From Rhynchonema sp. JSB1_4 (Eukaryota; Nematoda; Chromadorea; Monhysterida; Xyalidae), in contig JASAMV010004418.1 in assembly GCA_030248065.1 (NCBI GenBank), positions 1 through 64,000 of the forward strand: a stretch of 64,000 nt of DNA, written 5' to 3'. Below are positions 11,661 to 23,700 of this stretch, piece by piece (position 1 is the stretch's first letter; each line of letters begins with the position of its first letter). A program made the translations under genes and the position numbers. The notes below the pieces were generated by a model. That model made no database searches and was not told the DNA's origin. It saw only the letters and a program-made list of their open reading frames with translations.

Positions 11661-11878
11661 CTAAAATTTATGCCAACCGTGATCAACTCCACCAAGAGAG
11701 AACAGCTTAACGCCTGTCCAAACGAGCCTCGATCGAAAGATGTACGAAGGAAGAGGTGGAAAACGGGTGTCTTGTTTGACAACGACCTCGACCGACTGTC
11801 CCTTCTCGGTGATGTGCACTGTTTGCACTCTTGGGTCATCTTTTTGAAACAGAGCAATGATGTTTGACTTGAACCGAG
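11661..11878 (-). CDS. Terminal exon of an unrecognised gene
   Basis: On the minus strand TTATTTCAG at 11879-11887 opens a frame of 71 codons ending in TAG at 11661-11663, with a split first codon. The protein is well mixed (segments FKSNIIALFQKDD, VHITEKGQSVEVVVKQDTRF, LVWTGVKLFSLGGVDHGWHKF), unlike the repeat translations nearby. I could not find the upstream exon with a matching donor phase, and I do not recognise the family. It could be a gene fragment. Confidence 0.4.
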
Positions 11879-13624
11879 CTGAAATAAGAAAGGCCGAAAG
11901 TCAAAAATGCGGTGCCATCATCGCCGGTGCCGGAAATTGAGTCATAGCAAATTTTCGCTGGGAGTCAGCTTCGAATATGCACGTGTATTTGAGATTTTTT
12001 GTTCCACACATTTTGTTGTCGTTCTCAAGCGTGAAAAAATATTGTCAGAGAGTAAAATCGCTTGACATGACATATTGTGAAATCTCAGTTTCAGATTGGT
12101 CAATAACTGACAATACCAAAACAAAACGCCTTTTAAATTGCTATTTTTACTTTCGTTTTATTTGCGCAAGCAGCGTTGTTGACTAGGAAATCGCACGGTT
12201 TCATGGTAAATTTCGGCAAACGATACGATCTATGTCATTTCACGAGCCGGATTTCTGGCTTATACCACTGTGGTCAAATCAGTTCGACAATCTTGTCCTC
12301 AAATCATATTCTAGCGGTCATTTGGGGCTCATGTATTATTGTTTGATTTGACGACAGTACTATTAGCCGGATCTCTGCGACATTTTGTTACGAATCGTGT
12401 AGCGAACGGGGTTGGGTGTTCGGTTCCCGGCGTAATTTAAAGTTCGTGAACCTACTGCGGTGTGCAGTCCGAGTCAAATGCTGCGGACGGGAACACTTGA
12501 CCGGTTCACGTTTCGTTTGGGATCTTCGGTTTAAGAACCGGTTTTTGTGAAACTCTAACTTTGATTTGCTCGCGTGAAACTCCAAATCAAAACAAGCACC
12601 CCCGCCTCCTAACCTTGTTCCTGTGCGTGCATTCTGGCTGTCGGCGGCAGCGCGACCAAGCCAAGTGTCAACCACAGAGGCGTGAACACACGCAACGACA
12701 CGTGATGACGATGAGCTGGTCGGTGGATGGTTTGACGCATGACGTATAGTGTTGGTGTGTGATTTGCAGATAGGCTTGAGAACTTTTAGGCTTGATTCTA
12801 GGCTAACGCCTTTATGCTGATGTTGGAATGAGGCCGGAATAGGCACTTCGCCAATCAACGGATGATTATTGGAAATGCTGTGTGTCCTTCAACGAAGCGC
12901 GAGATTTGAAATTCTCAATGGAATTGTGATAGCGATTGAGAACTGCGAATCTAAAAGAAATGGACCGAAATTACTATGAAGTTAAACACTGAAACGAAAT
13001 AATATTTTTCGACGTGATTAAAAATATTTCAGATATGTTTTGCGTGGCTGATCAAAATCCAGCACGACAAACTCTTAGAATCAACCCAGTTTAGCTGCCG
13101 CTATGAACAGATGGCAATCCACGTCGTTTGATGACAACAAGCGTCAGCAACGTTGCAAACAAAACAATCAAACATTGCATGCGTGGTTGAATGTAGCCAA
13201 TCAGCGTTGTGCTTGACACACCACGTTCGGTTGCGTGGCTCAATTCTCGGCATATCGCTCTTCTCAAATGTGAGTCGTGGCAGAAAATAATAAGTAGCGT
13301 TCACAGAACGTGCGCTGCATTCGATGAGCTTTATGAATCAGGCAACGCGATTATTTGAGAAATGCTTTGAAAATTGCGTTTTTGTCAGTGTGTGTATGCG
13401 GTGACAGAACATTGGCAAATTAACGACCCGTAAAGCCACATGTTTTGCTCCGACGTCGGGTGCAAAATGACTTTGGCGGTCAGTTCAATGCACAGTAGAT
13501 GAACGGCTGGCCGTGACCAATTCCGGTATGTAACCGTTTTGTGATAACGAGTGAATTGCAATTCTTACAACGTGCTACGAACACACCCCGACGTGGTGCA
13601 GGCGATTCGAACGTCATCATTGCT

Positions 13625-13901
13625 ATTGGTCGCACAATGACTTTATAAGAATTGGTCAAATTTTTTTCCTGAATCGCAAAGCAGGCTAGTGACGGGGCAA
13701 TGACGTTGCGTTGCTCGATCACACACAAAACACGTAGTAAAGAGAATGTTTCAGACCTGCGGCAACGTGGTTGATCTGCTGGATTATTTTCAGCTGAAAA
13801 TGTTTTGTGAGAATCACAAATAGCACAGTAGTTAAGAGTGACTGAACGTGAAAATCAGGATTGGTTTTGATGAATTCTTACATGGTCATTGTGCGACCAA
13901 T
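13625..13901. mobile_element. 277-bp MITE, family M copy 3 (inverted)
   Basis: Complete copy with terminal inverted repeats: ATTGGTCGCACAATGAC at the left and GTCATTGTGCGACCAAT at the right, identical over 17 bp. It lies in the opposite orientation to the 10.3- and 10.6-kb copies and has the same 277-bp length as copy 1. Confidence 0.9.
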
Positions 13902-16900
13902 ATACATGAAGAGTGATGTTTCAATCTGTTTATCCAAAGTGAAATGACATTTCAGGCTGATGAAACAATCAACGTTGGTGCCACATCACATTCCGATGTA
14001 AGGACGGAGACAGTTTCTACGCTCTGTACTTCGGTGCGTCGACTTCGTTATAGTGCATGCAGTCACCCAAAGCACGTTCATCAGTTGGTTTTGTCTAACA
14101 CTCAATGCATGGACATGTGTCCCACTATCCTGCGTGACGTTAACCCAGTTCGGTGATGTGCCGTCACGTAATTAGTGGACAGTCCATTTCATAAAAAAAT
14201 TGAGTTGCAGAAACGAAACAATGCAATGTGTTTCACAAGCATTTGTCGAATATCAGCGTTTGATGTCCTTTCTTTGGTTGCTTTGACACGCTGCAAATAT
14301 TATTTCAAAATTGCTGCTTGACGTATCTCTGATCCGACCACACATGCGTGCAGCACCACCTCGTAGCAGATCTGCCCATAGGTATTGTGTACAAAATGAC
14401 ATTGCTGGTTTGTGAGTCACACACACACAAAGTTTATGTCACGTCTGCACTAACAAGAACTGAGGCAGCCGCAAAGCCAACACGCCGTATGGCGCACAGT
14501 ATGAAAACACGTGATTCATTGCTGTTCATGTGCGTGGAAAAATACAGACCTGACCACCATGACTCTGTGCTATATTTGTAATACACGACGTGTAGATATT
14601 TCTAAAACTGGAATATCTCCTGGGGTCGGGAAACCAATTTCAGGAGGCACTCTTGTCTTGACTTATTTCATTTTCTTTCGAAAACTAAACAACAGAGCGC
14701 GGTATTTCATTCCACCAACAGTTGAATGCCTACGCCCATGGCTTACTTACAGCTTTTTTGTGACGAAACGCTTCGGGTTCAAGCTCGTGTACGGTCACGG
14801 TTTATTTGTTGATCCAAAAAGCCAAGAATAGACAAGTCGATACTAAACCACAGATGCCAAAATGTGGTGTTTCAGGCTCCCCGCAAAAAATATTGTCATA
14901 AATCGGCGCTTAATTTCTACATAAGCGACGGGGCGGGGCCTTCAGCCGGTTTATTTCCTTTTGGCTTCGCTTTAAGCCACTAGCAAGACCAGCAGAGAGG
15001 CAGAGGCGCACCCACGCGCGAGCCAAGCCTTGCAAACCAGAGAGGAACTCAAAGTGGTTTTCAGCACACAATCGCGCACGTTTCCTATAAAGCAGCTGCT
15101 TCTCTTCAAGATTCAGGGAACTGCATCATGGTTTCTGTTCCTCGCTTTGGCTCCAAACAGGCTCCGGAACCTAAACTGATGCATTAAGGGTGCACGGTCT
15201 GTTTTATGCAAGCAATGTCACGTCACGTGGCCTCTGCCTTTGGTTCACTCCTCCCCGTGTGCTATGTTGCCTCTTTTGCAAGCTCCTGTTAGTTGGCCGC
15301 TGCTCTTACGCACTGCTTCTCTCTGCGAGCCGTGAAGCTTCATTTTCTGCATAGTAGACGACACAGAGCAAGAGCATTTGCTGCTCATTTTACGCTGCTG
15401 GTAAATGTGTAATTATGCCACAACATTTTGGTTTTTGCTTCAGTTTTGTTGGCAAAAACCGATGAGCGGCACTTTTCATGTTCAAACCAAGGAATATTAA
15501 TTAAGGAGTTTGTAATTTTTTGTGCTCGCGAGTCCTCAAAAAGACATAGTCATTCAAAGCGATTCGTTCTCTGCTCAGTGAGTGTTGGTTTGGTTCACCT
15601 GTAGTTTCCAGGGTTCAGAAAGCTCCCGAATTATCATTTTGTCAGGAAAACGCACGACATCAAAAATGCAAATTTTCATGGTCTGCTGTTCTTTTTACCT
15701 TCAAACAAGTTCACGTTTGTTTGCTCAAATCAGTCATTTGCGCAGGCTTGCTGCTGCCAGTTATGTACCTATTATTATTTCTGTTGTCCTTCCAAAAATA
15801 TTCCAATCCATCCTGGGATCAGTGCGCGTTGATTCCGCATCGGCCGGAGAGCGACCTTTCCCAGACATAAATACACTCCGTTGTGTTGTAGTGTGCACAC
15901 GCTGCCTCTGTCACACACATAAACAACATCAATAATGTTGAAATGGGAAAAAGGAAACCATTTTGTAGATGTGAGACTAAATATCCTGAAATAGCAAGCT
16001 GATTTTGGAAATTTACGTTTTCGCAAACAAGTGTGAGTTTCAAATCACACATTTGTCTGTGAGTTTAAAATCTGAACATCTTCTTGTGATATTTTTGGAA
16101 ATTGCAATTTTTCTTTCCTTGACAAGTCAGGAAATTAAAGACATTCAAATCCTATTTTCTAACCGTCTGCTGTACATAATCATCAGCCATCTGCTACTGT
16201 GCTGCACAGTGTGTGTGCTGCCAAACCCAAACCGTGTGGCACACGCACACACCACACACAACACACACACACGCAGTTGGCGAAAATTCGCGCGCAACGC
16301 GCGAGGTGAGATCAAAATGTTCACTGCTGCATCCCGCTGTCCAGCCATCGCGCCAGAGAAAATCATAAATATTGGCGTGTGTTCTGTTCTGTCTCTTGCT
16401 GTGTTGCAGGAGAGAAACAACAAAATATAATCCCGCAGCCACAGACCTAACCCACGCCAAATGCAATACCGCAAACGAGCGTGTTTTCTCAGCGCAGCGC
16501 CGTGATCTTGAAATAGATTTCTCTTTCTTTCCTTCTTTTTATCGTCCGATTTCCGTTCCCATAATGCAGCATGATTGTAGGCGGGTTTTTCATTCTGTAA
16601 GATTTGCATGTGTCTTCTTCTTTTCAGAACAAAAGACCAGAAACGTTAGAGCCTTGTATCTGCACAGGCGTAGGGAAGATAGCTGACTTTCGTGTATCTA
16701 AAGTGGCGTATTTCGTCGGCAGCTTATTGCCCACTGTGTTCGATACTGTGGTCTTATTTTACTCCAATTGTTCTTCTTCAGCAGCTTTAGTTGATGCTGA
16801 CTTTTCAAATTTCGCTTTTATTCGCCCTTTGAAAATTTTCAGGATCGAATGAAGTTTTTTGAGAGATTTCGGTAATAATTGAGTTTGAGCCGGATTCCTT

Positions 16901-17152
16901 GTCCGAAACACAAACTTTTCTGACATTTCTTGTTTTGATCAGGTCATGTTGATCTTACCGTCACGCCGAAGTCAAGCCATGTGTTTCCGCCTGCACGTAA
17001 ATTCCTAAATTTGAAAAGAACGCTCCGTGCCACTTTTCAAAGAAAGTTAAAAACAGCACCATTTGAACACATTATATGCGTAAACCGTTACCTATAAATC
17101 GCATAGATTTTTCTTCATAAGAATCAATGGCAATGCATACCGCCGAACTCTA
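13902..17152. other. No recognisable gene
   Basis: About 3.2 kb with many overlapping 60-150-codon frames on both strands. None is bounded by good splice sites or recognisable. A (CA/ACAC)-rich stretch occurs near 16236-16275. Promoter-like or untranslated sequence cannot be excluded. Confidence 0.4.
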
Positions 17153-17468
17153 AGGGCGGACTTAGGTTGAACACGGAAACCGCAACACGGAAATAATTTC
17201 CATACAAACCAGTTTCATGGATTTCCGTGACACGGAAATATTTCCGTGTCAATATGTTGCTGCTTGCGCCAACACGCGTGCTTTCGACGTCAGCACGCTG
17301 GTATTTGTCATCACCACTGCGGAAGCACCGTTTGCGTGCCTGAATTATTTCCGTGTTCCGTGGCACGGAAATATTTCCGTGTTCCGTGATTCTCAAAAAT
17401 ATTCACGGAATACGGAACACGGAAATATTTCCGTGTTCCGGTTTCCGTGTTCAACCTAAGTCCGCCCT
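17153..17468. mobile_element. 316-bp foldback MITE with long terminal inverted repeats
   Basis: AGGGCGGACTTAGGTTGAAC at the left end is the exact complement of GTTCAACCTAAGTCCGCCCT at the right, and pairing continues through CACGGAAACCG. The interior repeats CACGGAAATATTTCCGTG-type palindromes. The flanks fit a TA target. Non-coding. Confidence 0.9.
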
Positions 17469-18384
17469 ACACGGTTGATTCCAATTTCAAAATTATTATT
17501 ATTCAAACACACATATGGCTAAAGCTGAACGTGTGCAGGTATGTAGGTACGTAAAATATGTACATACGTTATATATAAACTCAACACACACCGCATTAAT
17601 GTAACAACCCTCTTTTTGTTTAGATATTGATAATGCAATGTTAAACCGTTTATTGAACAAGAGCGCTCCGTGAGCAAAATGATTTTACGATTCCCCTATG
17701 TTTCAGATAAGAGTACCACCACACGTTGTGACAAGCTTGGGTTTGCGTTGCGCTATATTTTGGGTTTACATTACACGTAAACGCCACTATTGTAAACATT
17801 TTGACCGTAAATAATACATTTCGGTTTGTGTAACTCTGCCAGTGGGCGGTGAAAGGCAACAATAAGTGAGTACTTTTCGAACTGAAACTGCCGGTTTCGG
17901 CCTGGCACCACGCCTTTTTTCTCTTTTTGTTTACTTCTGGTTGAAAAGATAAATCTTGTACGGACCATTTTTGGCCTTTCAAAAGTTTCTCCGTGTTTTT
18001 TTCGAATATTTCTGGCTCAACATCAGTCGCTCATGTTTAATTGTGTTGAACAAACAGCAGATGACCATTCGTTCGCTATTTATCTTTACAGCTGACTAAG
18101 TTAAATCGTACTAAATATCAACCCAACCGGTTAAAGTTGCGGTTGCGTATGCTCAGTGACGCACAATTTTATATTACGATTTCATGCTGTCTGATAGTAC
18201 ACGAGGACAGACCACAACCTTATGATAAATTACCACCGGTCCTGCTTTGTCTCAAAACCAGCGCTGTTTGATTTTCGGCCAGCTAGCGTTGGGTGGGGAA
18301 TTTAATACATAAAACTAATATTGCTTGTGGCGCCTTCCCTGCATTATTATTGTGTATAGTTTTCAGTAAAGTAGAAAAGACTAA

Positions 18385-19788
18385 ACTGCGAACTTGACAC
18401 GTTCGTACACCGTAACTTTATCAATAATAGAATGATGTGTTGGTTGGCAATACAATATCGGGGCGATATTGCTACTCCTTCCCCCGCCAAGGAAGCCTAT
18501 GGACAGAAACGGATTTACAGGAAAACAGGCGGTTACGACAGGAAATCACCTTATCACTTTTGTTATTGTCTATGGCTTAAAACAATCGACACCTGAACTC
18601 AAAACATCCGTATTTTCTTTCTTTTTCTTTACACCGCGACCTCGCGCGACCATCAGCTTCTTTACGTCATCGATTTCCAACGTGGCACAATCGATCAGCA
18701 ACGTCATCGGTTTGGTCGCGTGGCTGTCGATTGGTGTCGTCGTGGCACCACGTTGCACGCGTTTCTTCTGCCGGCTTCGTCTCAATTTCGACTTCTTCAT
18801 CGGACCTTTCTCCCTTCGTCCTTTGTCCGCCTTCCTTGATCCTTTTGTTTTCTTTACATTCTTCTTTTTCTTTTTCTCCTTCTTTTTCATCTTCTTGTTC
18901 TTTCTCTTCGTCTTCTTTTTCTTCATCTTCTTTTTCTCAACGCTCGGCCACGCACTTATTCGCTTCACTTCGTCATTCCCTTCTTGATTTTCCGCTCCTT
19001 TTTTCTCTTCTCCTTCTTTATTCACTTCTTCGTCTCCTTCCTGATTCTCTTCGTCCAATTCTTTATCCCCTTCTTCTTCTTTAACGACAGCAATCTTCGG
19101 CTTCGAGCGAGTCAAACGGGTTTTCAGACAAAACTGATCAAACTTCGACGAGCGATTCACAATTCTTGGCTCTTCAATAACTGGTTTCGGATCCGGTCTC
19201 TTCATAACACTCTTCACAAACTTCAACCAATCTTCTTTTTCCTTTTCCTTCATTTTCTCCTGGCCCAACAACTTTTCAATTTCGCTCAAACTTTCTAAAT
19301 CTTCCCACACAAACGTCCTTCCTTGACTGAACATAATCGGAAACTCACTCATAAAACCTTTGATGCACTTCGGCATTTCCCATTCACTATATGCTTGGCA
19401 GCTGACATCGAAATAATGGGCCAATTTGCGATCAGTTCCTCGATCCAATTCAATCTTCATATTCTTTATTGCTTCCTCGGCAATTGCCTTTCTTCCCGAC
19501 TCTTCAATTTCTTCAAACAGGCCCATAACATCTTCAAAATTCATCTTCATAATCCGCCCGAAGTTCTTCGCCGCATACAATTTCAATTGCCAAATCTTCA
19601 TCTTCAAAAATTTTTCACTTTTCTTGGGCCACAAACAGCAACAGCAACGCGCTTGGCACGCGGAGCCACGAGGATCGTACCTCGCAGAGTCCGCCACTGC
19701 GAACTTGACACGTTCGTACACCGTAACTTTATCAATAATAGAATGATGTGTTGGTTGGCAATACAATATCGGGGCGATATTGCTACTC
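18385..19788 (-). mobile_element. Candidate element: intronless ORF between identical 93-bp direct repeats
   Basis: The 93 bp at 18385-18477 (ACTGCGAACTTGACACGTTC ... GATATTGCTACTC) recurs base for base at 19696-19788 in the same orientation. The 1,218 bp between them is almost filled by one minus-strand ORF. The arrangement resembles a small terminal-direct-repeat element or a duplication produced at insertion. The repeats do not start TG or end CA, and no integrase, reverse transcriptase or transposase is present. An unequal tandem duplication or an assembly artefact is the main alternative. Confidence 0.6.
18570..19766 (-). CDS. Lys/Glu-rich protein, unrecognised, intronless
   Basis: An uninterrupted 398-codon minus-strand frame. 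The first ATG (19766) lies inside the right direct repeat. An internal ATG at codon 56 (19601, MKIWQLKLYAAKNFG) starts the well-mixed part and may be the true start, giving 343 residues. About residues 56-230 are mixed and helical-looking (EDVMGLFEEIEESGRK, AHYFDVSCQAYSEWEMPKC). About 235-285 is acidic and 290-345 is a dense lysine block that would suit nuclear or nucleic-acid binding. The tail reads IDCATLEIDDVKKLMVARG. I recognise no catalytic motif. Absence of introns in a strongly intron-split neighbourhood, plus the flanking direct repeats, suggests a retrogene or mobile-element cargo. Confidence 0.6.
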   Translation of the reverse strand: MYCQPTHHSIIDKVTVYERVKFAVADSARYDPRGSACQARCCCCLWPKKSEKFLKMKIWQLKLYAAKNFGRIMKMNFEDVMGLFEEIEESGRKAIAEEAIKNMKIELDRGTDRKLAHYFDVSCQAYSEWEMPKCIKGFMSEFPIMFSQGRTFVWEDLESLSEIEKLLGQEKMKEKEKEDWLKFVKSVMKRPDPKPVIEEPRIVNRSSKFDQFCLKTRLTRSKPKIAVVKEEEGDKELDEENQEGDEEVNKEGEEKKGAENQEGNDEVKRISAWPSVEKKKMKKKKTKRKNKKMKKKEKKKKKNVKKTKGSRKADKGRREKGPMKKSKLRRSRQKKRVQRGATTTPIDSHATKPMTLLIDCATLEIDDVKKLMVARGRGVKKKKENTDVLSSGVDCFKP

Positions 19789-20734
19789 TAACAACTTTTG
19801 TGATGCTCCGTTTTGTTGCGGATCGAAAGCTTTACGTGGATCATAGCACCAATCCGAATAAATTCTCACGTTAGTGCAAACAAATGTGTTGCGTTAGAGC
19901 GGTGCGCGCTAAACTTTAGCTTGACAACCTCCAACAGGTAGAAAAAGTCTATCCAGAGAATAAATATAACAGCCTTTTTATGCGCTCACCGGCCTATACC
20001 TACACCATACACATGGTCTTCCCGCAACGTTTTATGGTTTTGCACACAATGTGTAGTTTTCATAGGAGGTGTTCATCGATTATGTACCAGCCACACCAAG
20101 CCAGGCTAAAATGATGATTTGTTAAAATGTTAGACAAACAAACCTCAAGCGCGTTTTGTAAATGTTGAGCAAAGCTGTGCGCATAAAGACCCTCCAGACT
20201 AAAAACAAGTTTTGTCGTTGAAAACTCGACGAGCTGGAGACGCTGGCTGTCACGTTAACTGACACTAAAATCACATTAGAGGTTTTGGCTCAGCAAAAAA
20301 CGTCGGTAGAAACTTTTATTCGATGAATAAATTAATTTTATGTCACACGCTTGCGACGCGTATACGCAACATGAGTTATGTTTGTTGTGTTTGTGCCGTA
20401 CATTAATTCTGCTAGATCAGGTTTTGTGTCTGTGCCTCAGTAATTTTGTCATCAATTTTTGTGATTTCATTGCCGAGCAAAAAACTGAAGAACAGGTTCA
20501 ATGGGCATTTGTGAGGAACTTACAAGGCGTCTGTTTTCTTTTCACGAATTCGGTGAGCATCTATGCAACGCGTATAGGCATTTGAGTGATTAAAATCGAT
20601 TCATTATTGTTTTCAGACAAAATTGACAAATACTCAAAAAACTTTATATTGTCGACAGATAATCAAAGAACTAAAAAAGCAATCGGGTATTCGGCATTAT
20701 GTAGATAATCAAATTATTTATACATACATTTAAA
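19789..20734. other. No certain gene; probable upstream region of the next gene
   Basis: Contains a short in-frame coiled-coil-like stretch near 20223-20325 (LDELETLAVTLTDTK) that follows a stop and has no good acceptor. I do not call it an exon. Confidence 0.35.
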
Positions 20735-23700
20735 ATGGACTTCCTTAGTCGATTAAGGCGCTCGCCCAGTTCTAGCTCCCCTGCGGCCCAGGGCTCAGTG
20801 CCATCAACATCCACAACCTTGCAAGCATTGGCCGCGATGAACGCTGGAAAGAGGGAATTCACTCAGAATTGTGAGTTTGTTTCAGTTCTATTATTATTGT
20901 ACACGGTGTGCCTAATGTACCATTTGGCTTATTGAAAACACGAAAGTTCCGAATAAAAACATTTCCTTAAGGCCATGTCTACACTATTCAGCAGTAGGGC
21001 TTTATGGTGATTTCCCGCCAAATCATATTGTTCATTAAGTCATCATTCACAGACCTTGCGTGGAACTTTCATGCCCGCACATCCACCGTAGAAAGCAATA
21101 TTAATGAAACATCAATAAAGCCGATCTATCGTAATCCAAAGTTTCACAATGTTCCAGTCACGTCAGCGCCGAATCGTCACAGTGGATCGAGCAACAATTC
21201 CGTCGGATCTGGCAGCGTGCCAACCAATCAGCACCAACTGATGAGTTCAGCACAACAACAGGCAGCAGCTCGGCGCAGATCCGGACTTTTCACCCCGATG
21301 GCCGTTGTTGGGCCGCAACAGCAGACCAGCACCGAGACGGCAAAGAATAATAATATAAGAATGGGTGTGTTTCGGCACGCGAAATACTTTTGAGTTTGTG
21401 ATGATGCACTGTCTAAGAGAGGTTTGATATGGTTGGAAACGCCGAATGCGGGTCACAAAAACTCTGCATAAATCATGAACCCTGCATGTCGTAAAACATT
21501 TGTAAAACAAGATCTTCAGCACATTCAAAGTAAAAAATAAAAAACATTTTTCAATTTTTTAATCTTTCCAGGACTTGGAGCGTCCCGTCCCACGTCCGTC
21601 CACTGTACAACCAGCAGCGGCCAGCTGATGTTTCACGGCAACGCAAAACCACACAGACAAACACCGTACAGACGAAATATGGGTGCGATTACAAGCACTG
21701 GACAAACCCACAACATTGATAATGAAACCAGTGAAGGTAAATTGAATTAATCACAAATTTTTTGTGCTGTGCTTATGATCCGCTGTTTAATTTCTGTCTC
21801 AAACTCGTCTGATGTTCCAGATTTCCCCGTGCACTCAACGTTTCACAAGACCGGGTCAACCTCTTCTTCCAACATGGGTCCGGGAGAAATTAGCGGAGGT
21901 CAGTCAGTGTGACGGCGCTTGTTTGGTGAACTCAAACACTTCAATTCGTCCTGCCGTAAACATAATATGTGTTTTTATCCTTTTCAGGCTACCAACACTT
22001 CCGCAGTACGTCACCGAGTGAACAGAGTAGTCCAACTGGTGGTATAGGTAGCGGACATGGCAGATTTCCGATGGGGCAAGTATCGGCCGGGGTGAATGCC
22101 CAACTGCCGAGATCGAAGGTAAGAAATGGGTTTGGGTCGACTGTACTTACATAGTCGCTGTGATGTAATCGCTTCGATGCTACCGTTTAGCCTTGGGTAG
22201 GGGCAGGACCAAGCTGCAAATGGCGTTGCCGCCTTAATTCTGGTCATGTCGGAAAAGACAGTGGAATATTTTGCATATGTGTTCCTTGGCATACAATAAC
22301 GGCCCAACGGAGCATACGCAACATATAGTATGTACAAATGTACGTTTTAATAGGCAACGGGGGTAATAGTATGTTGGTTACGTATGTATACTTTAATGCT
22401 CCATGCACTTGGGCACCAGGTTCGTGTCCAAAGTGTAGCTATACGATGTGGCATGCAATGCGCCAACACATTGTGCACTTGTTTTTTCATTAAATTGTAA
22501 TGATCTGGTATCGCATCCCATGCCGCTCAATTGTAGCTGGTATTTGACAAGCACTAAAAAGAGAAAATTGTAGCTTACCGACACTCACACGTTTGTACAA
22601 GATTTCGAAGAAAAGAAGAAAAAGGTTAAATTTGTCATGGAGCGCTCCAAGTCAATCTTTCTTCCATTCCCCACCACCTTCGAGTACTACAGTACCATAA
22701 TGAGCTCCATCAGCTCCAGCTTCAGTCGAAGCTCGTCCAAATCGTCAAGTGCATATTTTAGTCTGGATTCCAGAAGAAACAGTGTGAAAACGTCACAGGT
22801 AACTGTCGGTCCCTTCTTAGTTGAATTGAGATATTGTATTCTTATCATCTTAAGGTCATGGATTCTGAATCCTTGGACTAAGAATGTAAGAGTCCTGTTA
22901 AGGCGACGTCTGCACAAGGCAGACCACAAAGCAAATCATAACGTTGACACACCCACCCTGGCCCCTCAATACAAATGCTAAGGCCTAACTCAAAGTCTCT
23001 CCCTTGCAGAGCGACGATTCGTGGCTGGCGATGCCACCCCCGGATGACGAGGACGATACCGTAACCCAACGGGGGGATGACAGTCTATTCCACGACGACA
23101 GCAGTCCAGCGCTGTGCAGACGTGCGCATGTTGTGAAGGTGTCACCCATAAATGCGAACAGGGCATATCAACGATCGCATACCAATGTGCATCAACCTCA
23201 TCCCGGTTAGTGCGACGTACATATGTAGTCTGGGAAAATTTTTAAGCCTATGTTTGAGCCTAAGCCCTGCATGCCTGAGATCATTTCTGAGCCTGAAACC
23301 AGGGTGTGAAATGCAGCGCCACTTCAGAAGCAAATTTTTTTAAAAAAGCCCAGGTGAACACTTTATTGAATTGATTGTTGAACCCAGACGAGCCTAGACG
23401 TCATGCGTGAGACACACACCAGACGTACAAGGTTGCCATGCAACTTACCGGCATTATATACTGTGCGCCGCACAAATTCGTAGTGGGTAGGGGCTGTCGA
23501 ATACTGTTTTACACGCTGTTCGGACGGTTTTTTTTAAACTATATGTACATTTAATTAAAAATGCTAAACTAAACTTAGAATTACTAGACAAGGCACCCAA
23601 ACATAAAAATTATAAGAATATGGACAGTATTTCAAATCTATGTGACTTATTGCAGACCTGTCCTACCACCGTCCGCAGCCCTATCAGCACAGCAACAGTA

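Noticed and set aside
12388..12858. 156-codon minus-strand ORF
   Set aside because: Composition is Ser/Arg/His-rich throughout with no splice context or motif. An overlapping plus-strand frame is similar in quality.
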